Part shown: positions 1 through 8,877 of the stretch, piece by piece
Position numbering within the stretch: position 1 is the stretch's first letter
Layout: each line of letters begins with the position of its first letter
NCBI GenBank assembly: GCA_004009845.1
Contig: RMBW01000363.1
Coordinates: 1 to 10,598, forward strand
DNA from: Davidsoniella eucalypti
Lineage: Eukaryota > Ascomycota > Sordariomycetes > Microascales > Ceratocystidaceae
Direction of reading: 5' to 3'
Length of the DNA: 10,598 nt
Translations under genes and position numbers: made by a program
Notes under the pieces: model-generated
Told to the model about the DNA's origin: nothing
What the model saw: the letters and a program-made list of their open reading frames with translations, nothing else
Database searches by the model: none

Positions 1-1406
1 ATCAAATACTCAAAGTAAGGCTACACCGCTCCTCATTGATTATATTTACCTTCAATTTTGTATTTTGTCATTCTTGATCAATTGACTATATACTGTATCG
101 TAAACTTGTATGTATATCTGAGTGAAGAATAGTCGATACAGTCTACACAGTGTTCGAGTGCGTTATTACCCCGAACGCGCCGTAAAGCGTAACGCCCTAG
201 AGCATCCTTGAGTGGTTGAGTGGTCAGCTGCCAAGTCTCACGATTCCACTCCAAGTGATTCTACGACAGAGCTATCTTTTGCGGCCATGCCATAGAGAAG
301 ACTGTGTGTGTCGGTCTAAAGGCTGGCAAATATGCCTTTAAAAGAGTTTATCATGGCCAGGGCCGTCAAGAGGGAAGCAAGCAGATGCTGTCGGTTAGAC
401 AATAATTATCTATCGACTACGTGAGTGACAGCCCAAACAAACGAACTAGTGACGTACGGGACAACATTTGAATATATATATATATGTTATTGCATGAAAG
501 GCATAGCTTCAGATGCCTTCTGTTGTGGTATACAGACAGGTGGCTTGTAGCTTTGATGAGTGGAACACCAATTTCCAAAACTTCTCGATTTAGATATCAG
601 CTATTAGATTACCAGAATACATAATCTGCCCTAATATAGGAATGTACTGGCTTGGTCATCATTGATCCCCAGAGGGCCAGCTATATCAGGTCTTCTTCAG
701 CTAGAAGAAAAGGTAGTTTTGTCTTTGTTTTCACCTAGAGAAGGGGTATTTATAAAGTTGGCATCAACACTTCGAAGTTGCCTTGTGGTACTTTTATGTA
801 GTTTGAATATATTCTTCTTCTTATTCGGTTGTTTTATTAAATGTGAGGTTATCCGAGAGAGAATGGAGAGCATAGATGATAACTATAGTGTAATTTCAAT
901 TACTACGTAGTGGTTGGGTTGTTATAACCATGAAGGCGACGAAGTAAGTATTAGTACACCTAAAATAAAGCAGACTTTAAATACACATATTGATTTTTTG
1001 AATATTTTTCTCAACCTATTTTTAGCCATTATTATACACACGATGAATCTTACAGAGCTATAGTGAGGATTCAGTGACTTGAACTCATAATTTTTGATGA
1101 TAATTTCATTTATTCAAGAATCAAATGTAAGAGAACCGAGCCTTTTTATTTTTATTTTTTACATTGAGCATAATACAAAGTTTGATGCCGATAAATAACA
1201 AAACTAAACAGAAAATAAACCATCAGTATGGCTATAATCAAAGGACAATAAAACAAAAATCGTGAGCCGAAATCTAAACTAGTAATACAATGAAAGAGAT
1301 AATTATGTAAATCGCAAAATAATGAAAGAAATATTGCTACTAAGAGTCGGCAAGTTCAGGCTCAAAGTGTTATTCTTCCCATAGAAGAAACTTGAAAGAA
1401 ATGCAC
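1..1406. other. AT-rich spacer, no supported gene
   Basis: No reading frame here has protein-like composition or an ATG start in a convincing context. The longest open stretch (662-907) begins at TTG and encodes a leucine/phenylalanine-rich peptide typical of translated AT-rich DNA. The stretch contains a short (AT)7 run at 472-485 and dense A/T homopolymers at 1140-1320. A segment at 203-255 looks vaguely like a tRNA A box but has no acceptor stem or B box. It is probably intergenic DNA or the eroded remains of repeats. Confidence 0.6.
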
Positions 1407-2345
1407 TCAAGCTCCTGAATGCCAACTTCTTACTATCTTATACAGATAGCTGGTAGGAATTATACAATTGGGGCGAGTATACCCAAGCTCCCATTCGTCA
1501 AATTCCTCCTTGTACTCCGGATGCTGACGGAGCATCTCGGCCTTTTGACTACCAGTCAATGTCCAGCCATCCTTGACTGGATTGAATGGTCTCTGGCAGT
1601 GCCAAGAACCCACTCTCGTTTCGTTACCATGTCTATCAAGCGACCGATCATGGCACCAGAGGAACGTCTTGGACCATGTGGTCCTATCATCATCCAGCAT
1701 GTCGAACAGATCGTCGGCGACATCTGGAGGCATATCCTCTGCGTTAAACGGCAACTCAACGGTATGGGCTACCGTTAAGTCGGAGCTACGGAACAATTTG
1801 TGGGCATCCTTGGATGATCTAGGTTGCTAGTGACGAGGGTTGAAATCAACCCATCTACTCTTGCACTCTGGGCTAGATGCCACACAGAAGTCCAAAAGGT
1901 CGATCACCTTCGTCGTGGTAGACCGAGTGAAGGACAGCCAGGAAAGGTCCACCCCGATGATCCTTGGCTTGAGCCCAACTGTCAACAGACTCTCCAAGTC
2001 AGTATCTCCAGAGATACCAAACTCCCCCCCACCACACAATCCGTAGGCATCATCATATGAAGCTGCAGCCATCAGATGGAACTGGGGAAACTTCCTGTAC
2101 ATAGCAACGGATATAGAATCGTTAATGAATGGGGATGTGAACGTTACGTCGGCATGAATGGCATGGAGACGGACACTTCGCCATACAAGCCACCGGACAT
2201 AGTAGGCTTGTAAAGCGAGAAGACAGGTAGGTGCCTTAATATTGGCACCGGCTCGGCTTTTCCATACACGACTCTCAGCCTGAGCTAAGAGACGGTTCTC
2301 GTCAGAGATCGTCATCTTGCCCCCAAAGTCTAGGCAAGCGTACGC
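1407..2345 (-). pseudogene. interrupted protein gene of unrecognised family
   Basis: On the minus strand a single reading frame stays open from 2345 to the stop at 1407-1409, broken only by one TAG at 1827-1829. That is about 310 codons with one internal stop, far longer than chance predicts. The first part has an ATG at 2315 followed by TISDENRLLAQAESRVWKS. The second part is tryptophan- and acid-rich, with the segment AEDMPPDVADDLFDMLDDD and several W-containing stretches (GWTLTG, DEWELG, RSWHSG). It has no ATG of its own; the apparent start near 1796 is TTG. The TAG lies between His and Gln codons, so a CAG-to-TAG transition is possible. Alternatively both bounding TAGs (1827-1829 and 2346-2348) could be the AG of 3' splice sites (CACTAG, ATCTAG), for instance with a weak phase-0 donor GTGATC at 1907. 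I do not recognise the family. A broken gene and an intron-containing gene are both possible. Confidence 0.5.
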
Positions 2346-2374
2346 CTAGATATCGGTCGCCGTGTAACCAATAC

Positions 2375-2395
2375 TGTCACTGAGGGATAGTGACA
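2375..2395. repeat. 7-bp perfect inverted repeat, 7-nt spacer
   Basis: TGTCACT (2375-2381) is followed after seven bases by its exact complement AGTGACA (2389-2395). It falls in the gap between the two minus-strand coding remnants, where an intron might lie. An inverted repeat this short can arise by chance, and no regulatory role is claimed. Confidence 0.3.
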
Positions 2396-2425
2396 CAGAG
2401 CCAATATCTGGCACTTGGAAAGACA

Positions 2426-2698
2426 CTAGTGGCAATGCCAGTAGTTGCTAAGAGCCCGAAAGTCACTGGACAGCGTGCCCAGTAACATAGTCTCAACAGA
2501 GTCTGGGCGACTGTACCCTTTAGAGGTCTTGCAATTTCCATCATGGTGCTTGCTAGCCTGGTAACTGAAGCCAATGGCTCCAGACACAGCACAGGATGAG
2601 CACTTAAGGCCCAAATCCAGATGGGAACCACTTACAGTGATTCCACTGTTGTGCTTGAAGTCGAAAACATGTATTTCGATTCCAAGGCGTGGTATCAT
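2426..2698 (-). CDS. possible 5' exon or gene fragment, unknown protein
   Basis: An open frame from the ATG at 2698 runs 90 codons to a TAG at 2426-2428. The peptide has an alternating hydrophobic/polar beta-rich look (IEIHVFDFKHNSG, then ITVSGSHLDLGLKC) and a C-x2-C motif (KCSSCAVSG). This style is seen in some secreted fungal beta-sandwich proteins, but no signal peptide is visible and the family resemblance is only an impression. It lies directly upstream of, and on the same strand as, the interrupted gene at 1407-2345, so it may be an earlier exon of that gene. A consensus donor GTAAGT at 2635-2630, with a possible acceptor CAG ending at 2558, gives a competing 78-nt intron that would remove much of this frame. 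Exon structure cannot be settled by eye. Confidence 0.25.
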   Translation of the reverse strand: MIPRLGIEIHVFDFKHNSGITVSGSHLDLGLKCSSCAVSGAIGFSYQASKHHDGNCKTSKGYSRPDSVETMLLGTLSSDFRALSNYWHCH

Positions 2699-2701
2699 CA
2701 A

Positions 2702-3390
2702 CCGACGACTCCATGATGATTAGTAGTTATATAAGAGTACGTAGATTTAAGCAATTCTTATGAATTTTCAGGGCCATGATTCATTACGCAGTGTTGTTAG
2801 TTTACAAAAAAAATATCCGGCTCTGGACACGGTATGTTGTTCCCAGTGGGTTGATCGTAGTTTCGTCATTTTTCAGGCGTAGCCGTTGTAACGAATAAAC
2901 CCCTCATACAACTATCCTGACATATCCCTTTTAATGGACTACCTAATCATATCATCTTCTATTCGCTCTCTCCCGTCTCCTATTCCCAACCACTTTGAGT
3001 CTTACTAGCCTACTTTACTGTGCTCTTGAAGTTGTCTTCTACTAAGAACTTGAGATTGTAGCATAGCATAGCATACTAGTAGCATGACTTGCTACCTTTT
3101 AGTTTTCAGAAGCTTGTTGCACATATTTCACCTGCTTCTGATAATAATGTGCCCTAACCATTTTTCAACTTTATTGTTCATTTTATAGCCATCGTATTGC
3201 TATGAAATACCAGTAGGTAGACGTAAAGTAGTAAATTCATTATTGTTCATTTTATAGTGCTCACTGAATATAACAAAAGTATGGCCAATGAGTACTACAA
3301 TTTTGTTCTAGTAAAAAGCAAGGGGAGAGCAATATTGCACAAGATGACATGTTTTATTTCCTTGATAGACAATTAATAGCAGTATGATGT
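2702..3390. other. AT-rich spacer with short repeats
   Basis: No supported gene is seen. The stretch holds a T8-type run on the minus strand near 2805-2812, a GCATA x3 microsatellite at 3061-3075 and the 18-bp direct repeat listed separately. Confidence 0.5.
3171..3257. repeat. exact 18-bp direct repeat, period 69 bp
   Basis: TTATTGTTCATTTTATAG occurs at 3171-3188 and again, identically, at 3240-3257. The 51 bp between the copies show no internal symmetry or coding potential. The flanking bases differ (T/C against A/T), so the repeat stops sharply at 18 bp. An exact match of this length at this spacing is unlikely by chance even in AT-rich DNA. It may reflect a local duplication whose middle has diverged, or a small insertion flanked by a duplication. 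Confidence 0.6.
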
Positions 3391-3628
3391 TTGACTTACT
3401 CAACCATGAAAAATCTTTATAATGCCATAACATGGGAAGTAACTATATATATTGTGGATAGCAGTAGATATACTAATGTCTCCGGGCCATGGACTGCATC
3501 ATGGCCACTCATGATGAGCCATAATGTATCAACTATGGTTCTATCATCCACTGTGACAGCTGTAACGGCAGATTTATTATTCGTTTGGGCCATCCTGCGA
3601 GACAAATAACCACGCTACTACTACATCA

Positions 3629-3844
3629 ATGAAAGGTGACTCCATATGGCTCATCACGACTCCATTGTCATATCAACACCTTGACTTGCTTGTTGTAAGC
3701 CTCAACATACGCCAGATGACTAGAGCCGGTGAGATGGGACTGACGTTCGAAAGCCTCCGAAAAAAGGGCTTTGTAAAGTCGACAGCGCTAAGAAATGCAC
3801 AATTCATAGACAGTCTGCGCAAAGTACACAACAACATATGGTGA
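3629..3844 (+). CDS. weak small ORF, hypothetical
   Basis: An ATG-initiated frame of 71 codons ends in TGA at 3842-3844. The C-terminal half reads like a helical, basic protein segment (AGEMGLTFESLRKKGFVKS, then TALRNAQFIDSLRKVHNN), while the N-terminal part is unremarkable. No domain is recognised. The preceding DNA (3391-3609) is open on both strands without a good start, so this could be the last part of a decayed gene. There are no supporting splice or promoter signals, and chance is a real alternative in a 216-nt frame. Confidence 0.2.
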   Translation: MKGDSIWLITTPLSYQHLDLLVVSLNIRQMTRAGEMGLTFESLRKKGFVKSTALRNAQFIDSLRKVHNNIW

Positions 3845-3864
3845 TACGATTGTATGTTGGACAT

Positions 3865-4762
3865 AAATGAGGTAGAGATAGAAAGAAAGCCTGTTTACTA
3901 TAATGTAATATCTTGTATAAGTATCGTCGATGTCCAACAATAGAGTAACTATGTATATTCACGTTGTAAGTTCATGACCTCAACATTCATATTAACACAT
4001 TGATTCAATGAGCCAAAGACGACATGGCAAATATTCCACATTGAGGGTAAGTCCAACGAGTACGAAGTATTGAGAGTAATATGTATATGTGTATATATTT
4101 GAGTGCCTCCCAGTTCCAATTCCTATAGTTACTTTATTCCTTCGTACTCAAACCCCCAATATTTAATATCCCATCCTTATGGAAACTTGATGATAATGCG
4201 CTCCCTATTCCGATCATTGAACAATCTATACACTTCATGATGGACATCTCGCATCACTGTTTGAAGAGCTGACATCGTCTGAATGTTTCCAACTAAATAC
4301 AGTTTGTATGCAAGTCGATACTTTTTTGAGAAATTTGGTACTAACAGGTCTCTTTGATTACGATCATACTTTTAGGGATGATTTATGATATGTGGAAGCC
4401 GAAGGCTCGTGCGATCTCTGAAGGAGCAATTGAGTGGAACGGAGTGGAGATGATATCTTGTTTGTTAGCTACCAAAAGTAGAATATAAGAATGGGATACA
4501 TTGTGCTTGTTACAAATTAGTATAACTTCACATGGTTGTATATATTTCGGGTAGTGCCCGGGTTTATGATGCAAAGTATTGTACATTCTCGTTTAATTTG
4601 TAGTTTTAGACAGACATAGAAAAGTAATTATCAATAAGGCATATATATATTCTGATTAACTAGTACTCATTCCTCGTTCATTCCGATAACCTCGGCTTTC
4701 TGTCGACTTCAACAAAACAACAGCATATATCAAAACTTCATTCGGTGCGCGGTCTATTCAAA
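3865..4762. other. spacer and probable 3' flank of the bZIP gene
   Basis: No convincing gene is present. The part next to 4762 should hold the 3' untranslated region of the minus-strand bZIP gene. It is AT-rich with TATATATA runs (for example 4640-4649), but a clear AATAAA signal is not seen. A 67-codon minus-strand frame at 4383-4586 has no protein-like character. Confidence 0.4.
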
Positions 4763-5968
4763 CTAATCCTTCTTCATTCCATTTCCCAACTGTGCCATCA
4801 TAGCCTTAAGAGCCTGTGTCTCGGCTTCTTGTCTCGCCAGGCGGATACGTAGTTCATCCCGCTCAGTTGTGACATCGGACAAAGCGTCCTCCAACTCCTT
4901 GATGCGATCCAACCGCTTCTGGCGATATTTGCGAGCCGCCAGAGTATTCTTCTGGCGACGAACAACTGCCACTTCATCCTCTTCGTCGTCCAAATTGGCG
5001 GCAAACCGGCTGCGCTTGTGTGAAGCAAGCGGGCCAAGGGCCGGAGAGCCATCGGACGGAGGAGAGGCAGAGGATGATGAGGCACGGTTGGAAGGGAGAG
5101 AAGAAGCGGCAATGTTATTGTTTTCAAGGGGCAACATAAGCTGGTTGGGAGAGTAGGACATCTGTAGAGGGGCAGGCGCAGACGGCGGGGGGAATACGAG
5201 GGCAGAGGAGGTCAGCTGGTCAATTGAGGAAGTAGATGGGTCTTGGGCTAGTGAATCAAAGCCGGTAAACAAATCCATGAAAGGTACTAAAAAGAAGAAG
5301 TGTTAGCCTGGGGCCTATATATAGTTTAAGGCATGTAGAGAGGCTCTGGGTGGCGTGACTTACAATCCATGAAATTGTTACTGTCATTGAAATCATAGTT
5401 TGGGAGCGAGTCGGCTTGCCACTGGAGCTCATCCGTATTCAGAATACCGACATCAATGCCCAAGTCGAGACCTACAACCGGGCTAGAGTTGGTAGAACTC
5501 GACGAAGACACTGGAGCGGAGCTGGAAACGGAGGTGGCCTGTGTTAGGCCGTGTTCCTCGCACCCGACGAAGCTGTTGCTGATGTGGTTGTGCGAATTTA
5601 ACAGCGGCAAACTAGCTGTCGGCAAGGCCCGCCCAGCTTTGCGCTGGGCAGAAGAAGAACTTTTCTCTGTAGAGCATCGTGATGGTGTATTGGTTGCAGG
5701 TGGAAGCCATGTAGGCAATTTAGGACGGCCTCCCTTTGAGGCCTGGAAGGTGTGAGTGACGAACTCGAAGGTAAACACGAGAACGGCTAAAGTGCCCTTT
5801 GCAGAAAGCAGAGGGCAGTACCTCTGTGATAAGGGGAAGAAATAAGGAGACGGGGAGAGAAGCAGACTCTAGGTCGAGTGTTGCAGTGCTTCTCGAGAGA
5901 TGATGCTGGATGATGGAGAATGACGAAGGAAACTGTATGGCTTTGGGTAATGAAGGACTGCTCCGCAT
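4763..5968 (-). CDS. bZIP transcription factor, JlbA/IDI-4-like (GCN4 class)
   Basis: A DNA-binding nuclear regulator. The inferred model joins 5968-5822, 5742-5364 and 5286-4763, giving 349 residues. The C-terminus carries an unmistakable bZIP: a basic region at about residues 285-303 with N-T-L-A-A-R-K-Y-R (the N-x7-R signature), followed without gap by a zipper with d-position residues L, V, L, Q, L. The middle of the protein (LGIDVGILNTDELQWQADSL and the DFNDSNNFMD stretch) is acidic with bulky hydrophobics, like an activation domain. Before the bZIP lie Ser/Pro-rich linkers and a basic KRSR. The closest match I recognise is Aspergillus JlbA and Podospora IDI-4, linked to amino-acid starvation and to incompatibility-induced autophagy respectively. 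The last intron is strong. The first exon (49 residues from ATG 5968) is inferred, because exon 2 has no in-frame ATG until near its end; 5968 could instead lie in the leader. The bZIP identity is secure; the exact orthologue is likely but unverified. Confidence 0.8.
5287..5363 (-). other. bZIP gene intron 2 (77 nt)
   Basis: The minus strand reads GGATT|GTAAGT at the donor, a GCTAAC branch-like site, a pyrimidine tract and TTTTTAG|TACC at the acceptor. Removing it joins exon 2 (which otherwise hits a stop) to the bZIP exon in frame, creating a TTA leucine codon across the junction and yielding NNFMD-LPF-MDLF. Length and signals are typical of filamentous ascomycetes. Confidence 0.85.
5743..5821 (-). 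other. bZIP gene possible intron 1 (79 nt)
   Basis: The donor is weaker (GAG|GTACTG) and the acceptor is CTTCCAG|GCC, with CACTCAC as a possible branch site. Splicing keeps phase 0 and joins an ATG-initiated 49-codon frame (ending in LITE) to exon 2 (starting ASKGG). It is proposed because exon 2 lacks a usable ATG. Without it the frame upstream of exon 2 has no ATG before a TAG near 5870. Confidence 0.5.
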
Positions 5969-6100
5969 TTTAAACGTAGTTCAACTATGATCCAATGGCG
6001 GTTAGGGTCAGCGGATGGGTAGCGCATTTCCTAATTGGGCCATGACTCATAATGAGAGTGAATGAGACGGGTCATAAGTATATATCCACTATATGCAGTG
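5969..6100 (-). promoter_or_regulatory. putative promoter of the bZIP gene
   Basis: Reading on the minus strand, this region has a TATA-like ATATATA (6079-6085), a CCAAT pentamer (plus-strand ATTGG at 6034-6038) and the Gcn4-type site listed separately. A second CCAAT lies on the plus strand at 5992-5996. A TTTAAA immediately before the ATG at 5968 could be another TATA-like element. If that one were used, transcription would start downstream of 5968 and the first-exon model would fail. Confidence 0.4.
6042..6050. promoter_or_regulatory. perfect Gcn4/CpcA-type element ATGACTCAT
   Basis: ATGACTCAT is the full 9-bp palindromic optimum bound by GCN4/AP-1-type bZIP dimers in fungi. It lies 74 bp upstream of the proposed bZIP start codon. 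It suggests control by the cross-pathway regulator CpcA/CPC-1 or autoregulation, in keeping with the starvation induction known for jlbA. It is the only copy I found in the window. Its place between the TATA-like site at 6079 and the ATG is unusual for an upstream activator, so the transcription start needs mapping. Confidence 0.65.
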
Positions 6101-6281
6101 AGATTACATCTTACATGGGCTTATGTAGGCAGAACGGGGAGAAACAACTGTCGCCTCGCTTCAAAGCTTAAATAAAGGTGGCGATGCTCCTTGGCTTCAC
6201 TGACCGGTCCTTTTCTGACTGAGATAAACCGATCCTACGATGAATGCACTTCACAAGGGTTAGCTATAAACCCTATATATA

Positions 6282-6289
6282 TCACGTGA
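6282..6289. promoter_or_regulatory. E-box palindrome TCACGTGA
   Basis: A perfect 8-bp palindrome with a CACGTG core, the type bound by fungal bHLH proteins such as Cbf1/Cpf1 or SREBP relatives. It lies 38 bp beyond the 3' end of the initiator tRNA and about 310 bp upstream of the bZIP start, so it could belong to either gene or to neither. Confidence 0.35.
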
Positions 6290-6304
6290 GTACTAAAAAG
6301 GCAC

Positions 6305-6309
6305 AAAAA
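6305..6309 (-). terminator. RNA polymerase III terminator (T5)
   Basis: On the minus strand, five T residues occur 17 nt past the tRNA discriminator base. A T4 run at 6321-6324, two bases past the gene end, is weaker and could act as a first partial stop. Confidence 0.65.
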
Positions 6310-6326
6310 GAGTAAATTCCAAAAGC

Positions 6327-6398
6327 TAGCAACACCTCGTTTCGATCAAGGGACCTCCGGGTTATGAGCCCGGCGCGCTTCCACTGCGCCACGTTGCT
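6327..6398 (-). tRNA. initiator tRNA-Met (CAT)
   Basis: The minus strand folds into a complete 72-nt cloverleaf: acceptor AGCAACG paired to TGTTGCT (last pair G-T), discriminator A, D stem GCGC/GCGC, anticodon stem CCGGG/CCCGG with loop CTCATAA (anticodon CAT at 6366-6364), variable AGGTC, and T stem CCTTG/CGAGG (one wobble pair). Eukaryotic initiator hallmarks are present: the A1-T72 pair, three consecutive G-C pairs next to the anticodon loop, and ATCGAAA in place of the usual TTCRANN T loop. It also shares TGGCGCAGTGGAAGCGCGC with the yeast initiator. No intron is present. It delivers methionine to the 40S subunit with eIF2 at the start codon. Transcription should be by RNA polymerase III from the internal A and B boxes. 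Confidence 0.96.
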
Positions 6399-6526
6399 TA
6401 ATATCTCTTGCTATTTGGAAGTAAGCGGACACTATGAAGAATCCAGCGAATCGGCACGTTCCCGCGGATGACTTTAAATATCTGTCCGGTATCCAATCTG
6501 GCGTTGTATGATGTTAGTGATTTAGG

Positions 6527-6610
6527 TAGACGTTAAATATAATCAAACCAAATCAAATTTATACCTGGGTTTTTAGACGTTGAATATAGTAAAAGTCGAA
6601 TCAAGTCGTT
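6527..6610. repeat. degenerate direct repeat, period 47 bp
   Basis: TAGACGTT begins similar blocks at 6527 and 6574. The blocks continue with AAATATAAT against GAATATAGT, then AAATCAAAT against GAATCAAGT. Most of the clear differences are A against G. The word CCAAATCAAA appears at 6548 and again near 6622. It lies about 130 bp from the 5' end of the tRNA gene. Confidence 0.4.
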
Positions 6611-8123
6611 GACTAGATGTGTCCAAATCAAAAGTATCCAAGGTAGAGCTCATTTTATTTTTGGGAAATATCCGGGAAATAACACTAGGTGGAAGCTAGA
6701 TAAGGAAAACAAACCGACACTTGTCCCTAGATTTCTGCGTTTAGTCAACACGATTGCTAAACAGCACTGCTTATCAACTTCCTGGTCCCTGTCTTAATGA
6801 ACAGTGATTTCGTTTCTTTTACTGAAGCTTAACTCTTGGTCAATGCTCGGCTGCTGAAACCCGATGAAAAACTGCTGGACTTTGTTTGGGGTTTCCAAGC
6901 AACATTTTGGTTTTGCGTTTTAACTCAATGAGCAATACGTACTATTAGAGAGAAATCATGGCTAAGCGAGCTAGCAGCACTGCTTCAGCTCTTGAGCATA
7001 GTTCCCTTGGAAGGGATTACTTGAAGCAGGCTGAATTTGAAAACTGCCGATGCTGATTGCTTGTCTCTTTCGGACTGACGCTCCTTAGAATAAATAAACA
7101 CAGCCAAGGCAGATAAATCGCCGGCGGCCGCTCAACAATAGGCGAGTGCTTATCCACATTGATAGCTAGAATTCTCCGGACCGTTAATGCTAGCAACAAT
7201 TACTTTCTCCGACAACTTGGCTTCGGGTCCTTCGCGCTCACTCATCTGATACTGAGTTCCGCTGTGCTCACAGACCTTGCCTGCGCAAGATCATATTCCT
7301 GCTTTTTGCCTTAGTAGAAGACTGTATGGCACGTAGCTAGTCCTAGTAGCTAGCAATATATTACTACAAGAATTGTAGCACATATCACAGATAGACGCGG
7401 ACTTGGTCCCCCGAGGGGAACATGACGACAATAACAGACGGCTAGATCTGAACTAATTGCCCAGGAGGGTTAGCGATCGGCAGGCAGTAGATGCTGTCGT
7501 TTTGAAAATAAACAATTTTCTACCAACTATATGACTGGATGGCTGAACAAGCGGCTGGGGTGTCTCTGCTGATTTGCACGAGGGGGATATATTCAGGATC
7601 ACAAGCGGAAGAGCCAGTCTCGTTCAATAGTAGTGAGTTTTGCAAAGAGGAGCTCCTGAAAGGAATTCACAGCCTGGAAACATGCATTAACGCTAGATGA
7701 AGTAAATAGTAAATAAGAGAGAGAGAGCCAATGACGTGTAATTTCTGTCCGATGGGGTCACTGGGACTCCTTCCAAATATGTCGTGACGCGAGATGCCTT
7801 CTCACTCTTAGGTTCGCTTTACCTTTGTGTTGCAATTGAGTTCTGTGCCCCTGACATATAAGTATACTTGGGTAGAGATACAACTAGCGCTGTCGTATTC
7901 TTCAGTATTCCCCCCACGGCACTGATAGCGAGCTTTTGGATAGATCATGCTATATCAACAGTCTCTATCGCTTGATTGTGTCCTTCAACATCTCCAAGGT
8001 GTCTCTTTTAGAAAGTGTGACCTCGCATTTGGATTGCTTCCAGAATAACATCCCAGGGCAATGGAGCAAGGCAAAGCACGCATCTCGGACTTGGTTATCT
8101 CTTCTCACCCCATGAAATCCAGT

Positions 8124-8147
8124 CAGATGGCCGTGCAGATGGCCGTG
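8124..8147. repeat. 12-bp tandem duplication
   Basis: CAGATGGCCGTG is repeated twice head to tail without a spacer, most simply explained by replication slippage. No gene overlaps it. Confidence 0.7.
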
Positions 8148-8877
8148 GCGACGATTTGCTGGACTTTGACGTTTCAGCGAACAAGGGGCAAGGCCTTGCC
8201 AAGGTTAAGGTCAGGAACGACTGGCCAATGAGCGCTGGTGGGGGCAGACCAGGGCTATGTAAGTGCATTGTGTAATGTCGTTGGTTAGAGGGTTTGTCCA
8301 GTCGCGATCGATCATATACGACAACAACTATAATCTGCCTGCTTGTTGAGGTTGACTGCTAATAGATTTGCTGTGAGGACTTGGCATAGGATGATTGATC
8401 TACTGGCTCAACCAGGGCGGTACCGCCAACAAAGCAATTCAGGTGTATTTTTTGGCGTATGCAGCGTACTTTTACTGGTCAGTTTTACCATGGCCCGTAT
8501 ATGGGTTCGAGCGATATGCAGCTACAACACACTGAAGGCTTCACTGTGACAGGCACAAGATAGCGGCCGCTGAGCGCAAAGGGGACTGGGTCTCTGCCAC
8601 AACTCAAGTAACTGACCATGAAAATGAAGGCCGTCTCAGACGCAGGTCGGCCATCATTCCAGGCGCTCTATCCCTTGCAATACACCACGCTTCAGTGCCT
8701 ACACTAGTATAACTGAGAACAAGACAACATCTCTTTAGGTACCGAGCCAGCCCGAGCCTTTCCTGATCCGCACAGGCACAGGCGCATATCAGCGATGCGG
8801 GCGCTCTCCCAATGACGCTCGAGACATACGAACGCACATCCTAGGTTGACCGGCAAAGACAGCAAGGGCTGGAGTCA

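Noticed and set aside
190..260. tRNA-like stretch with GAGTGGTTGAGTGGTCAGC resembling an A box
   Set aside because: No matching acceptor stem, no TTCRANN B box at the right distance and no pairing anticodon stem; at most a worn tRNA-derived repeat.
662..910. 82-codon plus-strand open frame
   Set aside because: Starts at TTG, composition is that of translated AT-rich DNA, and it has no domain or promoter context.
1419..2060. Several plus-strand open frames of 68-119 codons
   Set aside because: They mirror the longer minus-strand frame at 1407-2345 and have less protein-like composition.
3391..3609. Overlapping open frames on both strands (72 and 62 codons)
   Set aside because: The plus frame begins at TTG and neither strand shows a recognisable motif; both are short enough to arise by chance.
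3855..3939. 10-bp inverted repeat TGTTGGACAT/ATGTCCAACA, 65 bp apart
   Set aside because: About one such pair is expected by chance in 10 kb, and no element boundary or duplication flanks it.
4869..5755. Plus-strand frames of 95 and 99 codons opposite the bZIP gene
   Set aside because: Antisense shadows produced by the Ser- and acid-rich codons of the real gene.
8343..8837. Short frames on both strands (68 and 77 codons)
   Set aside because: The plus frame begins at TTG, and neither frame shows a domain, signal peptide or splice context. The sequence GGGTTCGAGCG near 8503 resembles a B box but lacks a T stem.
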